From Fagopyrum homotropicum (taxonomy: Eukaryota; Streptophyta; Magnoliopsida; Caryophyllales; Polygonaceae): a stretch of DNA of 64,000 nucleotides. Every line of letters begins with the position of its first letter. Positions within the stretch are counted from its first letter, which is position 1. This document shows, piece after piece, positions 1 to 10,573 of this stretch. The stretch lies in assembly GCA_033239125.1 (NCBI GenBank), contig BSWB01000005.1:50452993-50516992 (forward strand). The letters are read 5' to 3'. The notes under the pieces were generated by a model, which was given only the letters and a program-made list of their open reading frames with translations, did no database searches and had not been told where the DNA came from. Made by a program: the position numbers and the translations under genes.

Positions 1-1
1 T

Positions 2-394
2 GTACCTAGACGCTCTCCACGACCAGCTAGAGCCTCAGGCTCGTCTTCTCGCCGCGCTAGCGTGAGTGAGAGACCTACGTGGATGACCACACCTCCCACA
101 TGGTATGGCGTTCCCCCTCCTTGGTCCACCGAGCAGCCAGCAGCACCTCCACCAGCACCAGCACCATCCGACGCCCCAGCATGGTATAGTCAGGCCCCGG
201 GATGGTACGAGCAGATGCCGGATTGGGCTACCGGACTTTCAAAGAGAGTAGGAGCATTGGAGATCCGAGCCGATGCTAGAGACGGACGCTTAGACGACCT
301 TGACCACATGATGAGGGACGTCTACCGCCAGTAGTTTGGGCGGTTCTATGATCCTAGCTTCTCTCCATTCCCGCCTCCGCCAGCACCGCAGTGA
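2..394 (+). pseudogene. Athila element A, C-terminal part of post-pol (env-position) ORF
   Basis: The frame is open from base 2, so the start lies left of the window. The visible part matches the C-terminus of the ORFs at 49084-50652 and 35602-37173. It has an Arg/Ser-rich stretch, then a Pro/Trp-rich segment (motifs such as PTWM, PPPW and PGWYEQMPDWA), then a charged segment ending MMRDVYRQ. A TAG at 332-334 replaces a CAG that the E3 copy keeps. Beyond it the frame continues through FGRFYDPSF and a Pro-rich tail to TGA at 392-394. Athila-lineage Ty3 elements carry an ORF here, after integrase. Its function is unknown, and no membrane segment is visible in this part. Confidence 0.8.
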
Positions 395-487
395 TTTGAT
401 GACCGACCGTTCGCTTTAGACATTCCGCCACCACTTTGTGAGTTTCTTTTTCTTTTCTTCTTTTCTTTCTTTCTTTTTGAACATTAG

Positions 488-519
488 GGACAATGTTTGT
501 CCTAAGTATGGGGTGGGAT
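488..519 (+). promoter_or_regulatory. Hairpin followed by internal polypurine-tract-like motif
   Basis: GGACAA-TGT-TTGTCC (488-502) is a perfect six-pair hairpin. A few bases later comes AAGTATGGGGTGGGA. The layout resembles the module just before the LTR at 1712-1750 (hairpin, then AAGTATGGGGTTATT). Equivalent modules lie at 35525-35555, 48961-48992 and 63197-63230. A second purine tract could prime an extra plus strand, as central tracts do in some retroelements. That role is inference. Confidence 0.5.
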
Positions 520-1711
520 GTACTAAAAGTTTGTAATAACTCTTACTCGCTATGCTTGCTTCTATTCGAGACTATTTGCATGTTCATTATATTGTTGCAC
601 GTTTCATTATCGCATTGCATGAAAAAGAACTTGAAAAACCCATAAAAATTGAAAAATTTTGAAAATTTTGTGCTTCTAATGAATTGAGATGATTTCTATG
701 ATAATCACTACTTGTGAATTGAGTTTGATGACAATTGCATGCTTAAAAGAATAGTGAATTGAAAAGAATTTGAATGAATGAATTTTACCTCTTTTGCAAG
801 TTTCATAATGTGATAAATGTTACCTAAATCATGTTGAGAAATTGAAGTTGAAATCACACTATAAGTTCTTATACTTCTTGTTGAGATGATTAAGGCAATT
901 CGATTTTTCTTTCTTCTTCCTTTGATCATTTTAACTCCTCATTGAAATATTAGCCTCCTTTACCTATCCGGGAACTTGGAGAAGTGAATGAAAAAGGCAT
1001 GTTTGATGTGGGAGGGCCATGAGAGCAATTATTTGCAATCAAAAGAATAGAAAGAAATTCTAGGTTTGGGGAAGTCAATCATGATGATGAGTAACTCGGC
1101 ACCATTCACATAGCCGGGTGTTTGTGTCTTGCCAAAGTCGGATTGAGCGATATTCCTAGCGGATTATGGTATGTGCGCTAAGGGTTTGAGGCATCTCGTA
1201 AAAATTGAGAAACGCCAATCTCCTAGGCTTCGGTTTTTGTGCACCTATGTCCATAACTCCAAAAGTAAAGTCGAAAAATGAAAAGAAGAGAGCGAAGCTC
1301 TAAGTTGAAGTGTTGCGGAAACCGCAAAAGAAGAAGAAGGGTAGTTGTCCACTTTCCCGGATTTATGCACCACGCACCTTAAAGTTTCCTTCCCCTTCCA
1401 CATTCTAGACCTCTTCTTTGAAAGTCCTTAAGATCAAAAGAGTGTTATATGACTTGGTGATCTAAATTGAAGTTTCTTATGATTGATTTTGATAATGCTT
1501 AAAGGTTATGATGCTTGTTTAGAAGTTTAATTGATTCATGAGTTTTCTTTCCCTTTCACTCTTTGATTAAGTGTATGAAAGTCTAATAAACGATTGAAGC
1601 AAGGTTTGAGAATGATCTATTCTTTAGAAGGCACATTCCTCCAAAAGAAGTATTGCTTTGAGAAGGTACACATATTTCATCCTAACTCTTGTTTAAAGCT
1701 TTTTGAAAGAC

Positions 1712-1750
1712 CTTGCTTAGGGACAAGCAAGTGTTAAGTATGGGGTTATT
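1712..1750 (+). promoter_or_regulatory. Polypurine tract abutting the LTR of element A
   Basis: CTTGCTT-AGGGAC-AAGCAAG (1712-1731) forms a seven-pair hairpin. It is followed by AAGTATGGGGTTATT (1736-1750) directly before the LTR start at 1751. Position and purine content fit the plus-strand primer of an LTR retrotransposon. The same sequence precedes the LTRs of E2 and E3 in reverse orientation. Confidence 0.65.
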
Positions 1751-2039
1751 TGTTAGCATGAAATATTGTGATATTTTAGGCACGTTTTATGAGTGTATTT
1801 GATTCATATTGATAGTCTTTGATTTAGCAATGTTGCATTTGTGAGCTAGTTTGCCTATATTGTCGATATGGATGTCTACACTAGCTTTATGTTGATTATA
1901 GGTGATTGAGAGTCATTTCCGAACGGAATCAAGCAAAGAAGAGTTGATCAAGTATGTCCATGGATTAAGGGCATTATAAGGAGCAAATTGGAGTTCAACT
2001 TGAGGAATGCACGAGGCTAAGGAAGAATCACGTTCTTGC

Positions 2040-2230
2040 CCTAAACCACGCTCTAAAATACGGCCGTATTACAAACCACGTTTACTTCCACGGCCGTGGA
2101 ACCCTGCAAAGAGAGGCGTGATGCATTCCAGTAACTATTACGGTCGTGGAATCCATGGTCCAAACCGTGACACTTTCCACGCTCTAAATTACGGTCGTTG
2201 AACCTTCCACGACCGTGATCTTGGCGATCT
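2040..2230 (+). promoter_or_regulatory. Palindrome cluster upstream of the LTR TATA box
   Basis: It contains AATACGGCCGTATT (2057-2070, a 14-bp perfect palindrome) and CCACGGCCGTGG (2088-2099). Degenerate relatives with cores ACGGTCGTGG and CCACGACCGTG follow, separated by fragments such as CCACGCTCTAAA. It ends about 65 bp before the TATA-like box at 2296. The same cluster sits in the same place in the other Athila LTRs (33800-33985, 45285-45460, 47255-47435, 58845-59030). Binding of a host protein or of silencing small RNAs is possible but unproven. Confidence 0.6.
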
Positions 2231-2869
2231 TTTCCGCCACACTTTGAAGCCACGATCTTTTGAAGATTGGGCCGGGCCGATATTTTATCTTGCCCTATAA
2301 AAAGACGGACAAAGTAAGATTCCGTCATGATCGCTTAGGGATTTTTGGTAATCCACGCTTCATCTCCGTTTAGAGAATTTTAACGCCCGTTTAAGCCCTC
2401 GTTTGGGAGGCATTGACATCTCGTTGGAGATCGAAGTTCGCATTTGGGAATTGCTCTAATCTCGCACCTTTGGTGGAGATTGTTGTTGAGATCTCCGGAT
2501 TGGCGGAAGATCGAAGCTTTTGAAAGATTGTTGCAAGAAGATTTCTCTTCTTGTTTAGGTTTGATTTGGAAGACGGATTGACATCCCGTTCTCCCTTCTT
2601 TCCTAAGATTGTGATTGTTTGCTTTATTCTGAATCTATTGACAACATTCTTTCTTGGTTGTGACTTAGAGATTGGTTTGAAGATTATTGAAAGTTTTCGG
2701 AAGTTTTCATCTTTCTATCTTTTAATTCTTGAATTTGATATCAACATGACTGTTATTGGCTAAAAACTCTTAACAATTCTAAGGTGAAGGGTTGATAGTT
2801 GTGGCTTAGATGATGATAGATCGATCGTAAACAGATTAGACCCTGAGAGTTTGAGAGAATCGTTGACGA

Positions 2870-2940
2870 ACCCTAAATTACGGTTTGTTCTTGAGTTCCA
2901 CGGCCGTGGAGTCTTAAGATCTACCCGTAATTTCCCTTAA
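2870..2940 (+). promoter_or_regulatory. Palindrome-centred inverted repeat in the transcribed part of the LTR
   Basis: CCACGGCCGTGG (2898-2909) sits at the centre of a longer imperfect inverted repeat. The outer arms contain AATTACGG on the left and CCGTAATTT on the right, with TTCTTGAG and CTTAAGA between. The same arrangement recurs in the LTRs of E1 (27505-27561), E2 and E3. Being downstream of the TATA box it would be part of the RNA and could fold. Confidence 0.55.
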
Positions 2941-3522
2941 GTTTACGAACCTGCTTTTACTTTAATCCAAAGTTAAAGATTTGCTTTAACTTAGTTTAGG
3001 CTTGCCTTTTTTAGGTGGTAGTGAAGCCTCAACAACCTCTACCTCGATTGTGAGTGTCACAACCTTAATCGATTTAGTTAGTCTTGATCCTTGGATTACA
3101 AGTTTGGGTATTTGTCATTAATTCTCATCTTTAGAACCTTTCTATATTGAAGCCTCAACAACCTGTATAGGGAGTGTCTTATAGGTGAGTCATATAAGGT
3201 TTTTGGAACTTCACCGTACGATTACCTTACATTAGCATACCTTTGCATATCTCAACTCTGTCTTTATATCATTAGTATATCTTGAATCGATTGCCACAGC
3301 TGGATACCTGGATCTTTAGGATTGTTGTTTTCCCAATATTTGCAAAACTCTCATATCTACTCGCTTGATAATCTGCAATTGAATTTGTTCCCACCCAAAT
3401 CCCTGTGTTCGATACTCTGGAATACTTGCTAATCTACGCCGATCCGTACACTGCGGGTTCGCTTGCTTGATTCTAGTTTTATAAATTTAAAACTTATTTG
3501 CACACACCTCTAGGGGCGAACA

Positions 3523-5433
3523 TGACGCATCCAAACTAGGCTTGGGATGTGTTCTGATGCAGCGTGGCAGAGTGATTGCTTATGCGTCTAGACAGCTGAA
3601 GACGTATGAGGAGAACTACTAGACTCATAATCAGGAGTTCACAACGGTAGTTCATGCATTGAAGATCTGAAGACAATACTTGTATGGTGCTACATGTCAG
3701 ATCTTCACAGACCATAAGAGTCAGAAGTACATTTTTACGCAGCGGGAATTGAATAACCTCCTGCGTAGATGGCTTAAGTTGATCAAGAACTTTGACCTTG
3801 TCATTCTGTATCATCTAGGGAAGGCGAACGTTGTCGCCGACGCCCTGAGTAGGAAGACGCCTCAAGAGAAGGCGATTGCGAGACTGACAATTCAGCCTCA
3901 GCTCTAGAGAGATCTAGCTTGGCTCGAGATGGACATCCAGTTTCCTGATGCGGATGCCCAGTTGAGTACTTCAGAGGTTCTACCTGATCTGTTGGGTGAG
4001 ATCCAACAAAAGCAAGGGACCTTCCCGACGCTGATGAGGATTCGAGATAGGATGTCTCGAGGTGAGGCCCCATAGTTCTCCATAAGAGCAGATGGAGTGA
4101 TAAGACGCCGCAATCACATCTGTGTACCCGCAAATGCGGATCTGAGGCAGAGGATCTTACAAGAGGCTCACTCCACACCATACTCAGTGCATCCTAGTGT
4201 GAGTAAGATATATCAGGATGTCAAACAATCACACTAGTGGGGAGGGTTGAAGCCCGATGTGGCCAGATTTGTGGCGTAGTGTGTGACTTGCCAGCAGGTC
4301 AAGATAGAGCATTGCAGACCAGGAGGAGAGCTCCATCCACTACTGGTACCGTAGTGAAAGTGGGAGGGCATCTCCATGGACTTTGTGACAAGATTGAGGC
4401 CTAGTAGAAGTTTTGACGTATCTGGGTTGTGGTTGACAGACTGACGAAGACTGCACGTTTCCTTCCTATTAAGAAAACGTGGTCAGTAAGCAGATTAGCT
4501 GAGGAGTTCACTAGGCAGATAGTGAGACTCCATGGTGTACCGAGGAAGATCATCTTAGATCGAGATGGACGATTTACCTCAAGGTTCTGGCAGCAGATTC
4601 AGACTGCCTTGCGGACGAGTTTGCATTTCACGACTGCGTTTCATCCTTAGACGGATGGTTAGTCAGAGAGGATCATTCAGACACTAGAGGATATGCTGCA
4701 AGCTTGTGTGTGGGATTGGGGACATGGATGGTTATATTACCTCCCATTGGTTGAGTTCTCATACAACAACAGCTGGCATGCATCGATTGGGATGACCCCA
4801 TATGAGGCACTGTATGGACGTAGATGTCGTGCACCATTATGTTGGTATGACCCTAGCAGTGTCAGTGGTTTAGCGCCGGAGCAGATTGAGGATGATATGG
4901 CTTGAGTAGCGTTGATCAGAGAGAGGATGCTAGCTGCACAGAGTCACCAAAAGTCGTATACAGGCGTCGACCTCTAGAGTTCAGAGTTGGAGCTCATGTT
5001 TGGCTAAGAGTATCTCATACGCGAGGCGTCCGACGTTTTGACATAAAGGGGAAGCTGAGTCCCCGATATGTCGGTCCTTTTGAGATATTGGATAGAGTTT
5101 AGAGATTAGCGTACAGATTGGCTTTGCCACCGAGGTTAGAGGGTGTTCACCCTGTGTTTCATGTGTCTCTGCTGAGGGAGTACATACCAGATCCGAGACA
5201 CATCATCAATTATGACGACCTAGTGGTTTTTTTCATTGAGCATCCGATTGCAGTCCTCGATCGAGGTGTAAGACGCCTGCGTTCGAAGGACATTCTTATG
5301 TTGAGGAGGTATACAGTGGTCGAGACGAGGACCTGACGAGGCCACTTGGGAGACAGAGGATAGTATCCAAAGGAACTATCCAGAGTTCTATGCCGAGATA
5401 GATGCACCTGTAGGATCCATGAGTAGATCTTAG
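3523..5433 (+). pseudogene. Tekay/Del chromovirus pol remnant: RNase H, integrase, chromodomain region
   Basis: Translation gives a Ty3 RNase H start (DASKLGLG), its end (VADALSRK), an integrase zinc-finger remnant (CVTCQQVK), the catalytic core (SMDFV, VVDRLTKTA, LDRDGRF, IIQTLEDML) and a C-terminus with VHPVFHVSLLREYIPDP. A chromodomain-like end (ATWETED...YPEFY) stops at 5431-5433. This order and the ending fit Tekay/Del chromoviruses. Many in-frame stops (for example FHP*TDG* near 4650, and TGA for Trp after HALKI) and frame changes show it is dead. The 5' part of pol is outside the window, cut off by Athila element A. Confidence 0.88.
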
Positions 5434-5958
5434 TCCTATCTTTGTGAGTGTATGTTATATGTTTATGTGATATGTTGTGTTTTCGTGCTAGTTGTGTTGT
5501 GTATATACGATCTTGTTTGCTAGCGCGAGCTGTGATTATAGCTAGAGATGGTTCTTTCCTCCATGCTATTGTGTTGTGATTAGGGTTTAGCTGGAGATGG
5601 TTATTCCTCCATTTTATTATTTACGGACATAGTTTGAGTAGAGACAAATTTCCTCCACGTGGTTGTGTTACGAGTGCGATTTGAATGGAGACGGTTTTGC
5701 TCCATGCCTTGTGACGTGGTTATAGTTGGGATAGAGATGGATTTCCACTATGCCTTGATTAGTATTATGATTTTGTAGCAGGAGTAGATGATTCCTCCAT
5801 GTTTTGCTTTGAGGCTATAGAATGTTATAGTTTGTGATCTTATGAACGGTGATGTGATGCCTCCGATAAAGAGTATGTCTATACCTCGGTCTATGAGTCC
5901 AAGAGGAATTGGGAATTGTTCAACTTTCGGGATGAAACTTATTTTTAGGGGAGTGTGA
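5434..5958 (+). repeat. Chromovirus 3' untranslated region with degenerate tandem repeats
   Basis: About five diverged copies of a roughly 60-bp unit with core GGAGATGGTT...TCCTCCATG lie between about 5540 and 5820. The units are far from identical. The region ends in a purine-rich stretch (TTTTTAGGGGAGTGTGA) right before the LTR at 5959, which fits a polypurine tract. Confidence 0.55.
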
Positions 5959-7851
5959 TGTAAGAGCCTTAGTCTTATAAGGATCCCGCACCTGCGCCTC
6001 AGCTAAGGCGCAAGTGTTGAGCTTGTGCTAAGCTAGGGTTGAGCCGCCCCTGTGGCTTTGTGGACCTCCCCAATGCCCTGGTTGGCCGCCCTTGCGCCTC
6101 AGGGATCCGCCCCTGCGGATTTCTGCAGCTGCAGCCACCTTTGTTGACCTTTGACCCGTGCTTTACCTTGGCTTCCTTTATAAGTCTTCCTTTGCTTCTG
6201 GGATAGGGTTTATTCATCTTCTCCAACTCCATTCCCTTCCCCACGTTCTTCTTCTCTTCCCCCCTCCATTTGATCTTCTTCTTAGATCTTCTTTGATCTT
6301 GCAAGAGAGTTGTTGAAATTTTGATGATGATGATGGTTGATTGTTAATGTTGACCTATGGATAGCCAACTGAGTGTGTTTGGTGTGGATCTTGTCCTCTG
6401 TTAGTTCCAGCTTGGTGAGTTCCTCTTCTCCTTCTTCATTCTTTCTTCTTTTCTTCTTTTCTTCCTTTCCTTCTCTTTTAGCTTACGTTTCCACGAGTTG
6501 GTCTTGTGTTGGTCTTGTGTTGATCTTCCTAGACTTGTATTGATGTATATATGTATATATGTATGTGTATGGTTTTTGGATGGTGAAGAAGTGAAGGATG
6601 CCGAGTGAAGGATCGAAGAGAAGTTGAGGATCACTTTCTAGAAACCAGCCTCCCCCACGCCACTAGACACCCGCCCCTGTGCCTGGTGTTCAGCCGCCCC
6701 TCCGCTACCAGACAGCCGCCCCTACGCCTTCTGGTTGCTTTGCAACTGTGCCTTCCTGTCACGCAGGTGCGTCTTCTGTAGGACCTACCTAGGGTGGTAT
6801 GGATCCTTTCCTTTCCTAGTATGAGTGGCTTAGAGGCATGCTAGGTGTGAGAGTGAGTTGAGGATCATGATGTTGTTGTATACCGGTTATGGCCTTAAGG
6901 TTTAGTATGTGTATGAGATGATGATATGAATGTTGGTAATACCTTATGCATTTACGAGTTTGTTGAGATATCGAGGATTAGATTCGAGTTATGTTCAGAT
7001 ATGGTTATGAGGTGTAGGAGACGAGTCTCATAACCTTGGCACTGATTTTGTTTTTATGTGTGCCTTGCTCATGCAGGCGTTGATCGTTTCCTCGAGGGGA
7101 AACCGTGACGTAGTAGAGGTTTACACTGATATCAGGTAAGTCCATAGGACTTACTTAGCGAGTAGTTGTGGATTTGAGTGATTGTGGTAGTTGTGCTTTA
7201 GCATATGATTGTGCATTTATAACTTAAACCGAACTAGGACAGCCCCATATACGTTTAAAAGGCCCAAGTGTATTATAATGGGTCGTGACCACTTGCCCCA
7301 AGTTCTAAAGGTGACTAGGGGGTGCTCTTGCACTCAGGCCCACATGTTGCGGAATGTAGACGGTCCATTCCTGTCGGCAGAAGGTAGCGGAGGTGAGTTT
7401 CGGGAGATCATCGTGCCACAAAAGAAGTTGAATTAGTAATGGAATACCGTAATTAATGATGATAAACGGTTGTGCTTGCATAGCATGTTATGATGTGGTT
7501 GCATCTTGGTATGTGCTATTACTTTTATTCTTATTCGTGTTTTGTTAGCTAACGGATTCATACCGTATTGTAGATGATTAGCAAGTTAGGAAGAATGCAG
7601 AGTGAGTCAGATGGGTGATCAGCCGAGGGCTTCCGTACACTAGGTTGCTCATGGGCTTTTGGGGTGTTTTGCACTCGGCTATGATGTTGTAACCTTTTGA
7701 TGTAATTATATTGTACAGTTTATGTATTCGGTTTTAATCTATATGTGCCTTATTGTAAGATCTAGTGAACTTGTTTACAAGCTAGGGTCATGATCCATTG
7801 TAAGATCCTAGCCCAGTAGCGCCCCGAGTCCCATGAATTTGGGGTGTTACA
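5959..7851 (+). repeat. Tekay/Del chromovirus 3' LTR
   Basis: It starts TGTAAGAGCC after a purine tract and ends GGGGTGTTACA, with matching TGTAA/TTACA termini. GC-rich repeats of the type CCGCCCCTGCGCC occur at about 6045-6125 and 6665-6735. A likely TATA element TTTATAAG is at 6177-6184. A perfect hairpin GTAAGTCC-ATA-GGACTTAC lies at 7136-7154. Related LTRs lie reversed at 24539-26480. After 7851 the sequence becomes copia pol, so this element is inserted in a copia element. Confidence 0.85.
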
Positions 7852-8488
7852 TATCTAACTGTTAGTCCACCTGACATTATGTTTAGTGTATGCATGTGTG
7901 CAAGATTTCAAGCTGGTCATAAAGAGTCACACTTGATAGTTGTGAAAAGGATTTTTCAGTATCTAATTGGCACAAAGGATTTAGGGTTATGGTATCCACG
8001 TCAAAGCTCATTTCACCTAGTTGGCTATTCTGACCTGACTTTACAGGCTATAAGGTCGATCGAAAGAGGACTTCTGGATTTACCAATTCTTAGGGTCATC
8101 TCTAATCAGTTGGCACTCCAAGAAGCAAAACTCGATTGCCCTATCCACAGTTGAGGCCGAATATATAGCTACGGGAGCCTGTTGTGCACAAATTCTATGG
8201 ATAGCTCAACAACTTCGTGATCTTGTCTTTGATCTCAAAGGTATATCTATTAAATGTGATAATACTAGTGCTATTTCGATTACTAAAAATCATGCGCAGC
8301 ATTCAAGAACAAAGCATATCGATGTGAGGCATCACTTCATACGTGATCATGTTGAGAAAGGTGATGTTTCGATATCTTTTATATCGACTAACTTGCAACT
8401 TGCAAATATATTTACTAAGCCTCTACAGGAAGATCAATTCAATTTTATTCGATTAGAGCTTGGTATGTTGAACAATGAAACATTATAA
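7852..8488 (+). pseudogene. Ty1/copia pol remnant: end of RT and RNase H (Sirevirus-like)
   Basis: The reading starts inside the copia motif before RNase H (LTVSPPDIMFSVC.CARFQA) and continues with HLIVVKRIFQYLIGTKDLGLWY. It then shows WHSKKQNSIALSTVEAEYIA, KHIDVRHHFIRD and ANIFTKPLQEDQF, ending LGMLNNETL at TAA 8486-8488. A frame change near 8035-8050 breaks the ORF. The upstream part was displaced by the chromovirus insertion. Together with the ORF downstream of pol this suggests the Sirevirus (SIRE/Maximus) lineage; the lineage is an inference. Confidence 0.85.
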
Positions 8489-8831
8489 ATCGTTTTATTT
8501 TCTTCTTAGAATGCAACCCACTTTTCAATTTCAAGGGCCTTGAATCAGAATCCAAGGGCCACATTGAAAATCACGGATCAATTTATTGATTAATATCTTT
8601 TAAGAATTTGAAAGTCGGTTGAGTTTAATAAGAAAGCATGCAAATCAATTTAGGGTTTCAAAGCCTTGATTCATTCAAGATTGTGACAAGCCATAAATTG
8701 ATTTGACTTGCCCCATTTAATTCTCTTCCTTCCTCCTCCTTTATCCCTTTCTTCTTCAACTTTTTACAAGCACCCATGTGCTTAACCCTTCTTCTTCCAA
8801 AACAGTCTCGGTATCCCTAAGAAACTCATCC

Positions 8832-10125
8832 ATGGCTCCTAGGAAGAGAAACTCAAACCCCATTGCATCGAATCTGAGAGCATCCACCGCCCATATATCT
8901 CCCATATCAGAAGAACAAAAGTTTCCAGATGACATGGAAATCTCACCACACACTGGCCTTCTAACCTCATGGTTCATCAACTTCAAATCCACTGAAACGT
9001 GGCTAGACGGATTTCACAATCGATCGTTGTGTATGTGCGATCTGGTGGACATTGACTTTTTAGAATCTCTTCAATTTCCCTATTTGTCAATGCTCAAAAA
9101 CTGCTCAGCCTGGAAGGTGCTCAACCCAGGGGATTTCGCTTTCACTAGACTCACGAGGTTGTTCTATGTCAACCTTGTCTCCAAAAGGGAAAAAGGGGTC
9201 CTTACTCTTAAAACATCGGTTAAAGGTACTCCTATCTCTCTCACTCCGACTACTTTGTGTGAGATTTTAGGGCTTTCTACAGATTTTTCCCTCAAACACC
9301 CTCCTAGGTCTGAAAGTGTTAGACTAGCCAAAGAACAATTTCTGGTTCCGAATTCCACATCCCGCAAACTCACTCACACCTCCCTAACCCTAGATGCTAA
9401 AATCATTTTTAACATTTCGGTTAGATGTGTTTTTCCTCGAGCCAACTCAAGAGAACTGTTAACGGATTAGTTTCTAGAATTGATTTTCCTGATTATGATT
9501 GGATCGGATATAGATTTGCCTAACCTGATCCTAAACCATATTGTTCACACCATAAACTCCACTAGAGCCATTCCACTACCCTACGGGAACCTTCTCCCTA
9601 ATATAATTGCTCACTTTTCAGTTGACACGTCCAGTGAGGATCAACAACTGTCAACTGGAAAGATTGATGAGTAGTGTTTGGAACGTTTAAGGGTAGAGAA
9701 AACTCTGTCTGGGGGTTTGGACTTTGAAAGGAAAGGCTGTTGAACTGACCCCCTCATCTACTGCTTTGTCAGCTTCCTCTGTCTCGGACACCAGGCTAGA
9801 TTGATTTGAGATAGAGTTAGGTTCTCTCAATTGAGAATTGTCTGACTTCTAGCTTGACATAATGAGGAGAATGGATGCCAATCATCAAGTCATGCCTGTT
9901 ATGCATGAAAAAATCAATCAAATGTATCTCAAGAATGCTCTCACACTCACCAACACTAGAAAAATATTGCCTCTAACTAAAAATGTCGCCCAGCACACTC
10001 AGGAAAGAGTGGAAAATGTTTTTATGAATTGGAAACCCAGAGTGCAGAACAAATTCATTCTTTATCCCACACATGTGGAGCCAACCGATCTTACGACTGA
10101 GGAATATGGTGTTGTCAAAGAGTGA
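8832..10125 (+). pseudogene. Copia-associated accessory ORF downstream of pol
   Basis: The likely start is ATG 8832 (MAPRKRNSNP). The frame has an in-frame TAG at 9468-9470, resumes to 9674, and a C-terminal part follows in another frame at 9862-10125. Visible motifs are WLDGFHNRSLC, FTRLTRLFYVNLV and LCEILGLS. These resemble the plant-transposon-associated family I know as Transposase_32 / putative plant transposon protein. Sireviruses often carry an extra ORF here, sometimes called env-like. No catalytic motif is visible, and the copy is broken by stops and a frameshift. Confidence 0.7.
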
Positions 10126-10573
10126 CTTGCTGAAAGAGAAGAAACGCAGATTAGAGACGGTAATAAACGACGTGAGTAACAAGAATGCTCAATCCAGGTG
10201 GCAGAGGCAGTATTATGAGGATCATCAGGATTGAGCATCAAAGCCTTGAAATGGATGTCAAGGCCATGACATGGATTTCAAAGCCCCTTGGTTTTGATTT
10301 CAAGGCCTTGAATAGTGGTTGTGGGACTTGCGATTTTAAAACTATTTTTGTGTTTTTGGAAATACATTTGTTGGTTTGTAATAATTTTTCAACTCCCGTG
10401 CTTTAACTGTTTTTTCTCCCTTGTTGAAAGAGAAAGGGGGAGAAATTATGTGATCCGATATTTCTACATTCTGCATTTCATTCTGCATTTTAATTTTTCG
10501 ATATTATTGCATATGTATCGCTAACTTTAAATGCAAGTACGATATTTATTTTGTCTTCCATCAAGGGGGAGAA
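10126..10573 (+). other. Copia 3' noncoding region with GGCC palindrome and polypurine tracts
   Basis: No gene is visible. The palindrome TTCAAGGCCTTGAA (10299-10312) stands among degenerate relatives (CAAAGCCTTGAAATGG, TCAAGGCCATGACA) at about 10225-10315. Two purine tracts follow: AAAGGGGGAGAAA near 10431 and CAAGGGGGAGAA at 10562-10573, the latter abutting the proposed LTR. Confidence 0.65.

Larger units (their letters stand above)
395..1750 (+). other. Athila element A, 3' noncoding region between post-pol ORF and LTR
   Basis: I see no gene here. The region is collinear with 34289-35601 and 47722-49083 (both reversed) and with 63102-64000, so it is a conserved internal part of the family. 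It holds two hairpin plus purine-tract modules (488-519 and 1712-1750). It also holds two short perfect hairpins: AGAGC-GAA-GCTCT at 1289-1301 and TTGCGG-AAA-CCGCAA at 1313-1327. The stretch from about 1070 to 1330 is well conserved between copies although it encodes nothing I can recognise. Confidence 0.7.
1751..3522 (+). repeat. Athila element A, 3' LTR
   Basis: The LTR runs from TGTTAGCATG to GGGGCGAACA, with canonical TG...CA ends. Both ends match the LTRs of E1, E2 and E3, some of them reversed. A palindrome cluster lies at about 2040-2230, a TATA-like TATAAAAA at 2296-2303 and a second palindrome cluster at about 2870-2940. The cluster upstream of the TATA would lie in U3; the second would be transcribed. 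Immediately after 3522 the sequence becomes chromovirus RNase H (GACGCATCC, D-A-S), so this element is inserted into a Tekay/Del element. Its partner LTR lies outside the window. Confidence 0.9.

Noticed and set aside
332..334. TAG near the end of the post-pol ORF as a conserved readthrough site (also 63036-63038)
   Set aside because: The stops fall in adjacent but different codons in A and E1, and E2 and E3 have CAG at both. Independent CAG to TAG change is simpler.
708..929. Open frames in the Athila 3' noncoding region, with counterparts in the other copies
   Set aside because: Frames are short, differ in length between copies and show no protein-level conservation beyond the DNA similarity.
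6401..6634. Open frame in the chromovirus LTR (Lys/Arg-rich, - strand)
   Set aside because: It arises from a pyrimidine-rich tract in the LTR and has no family match.
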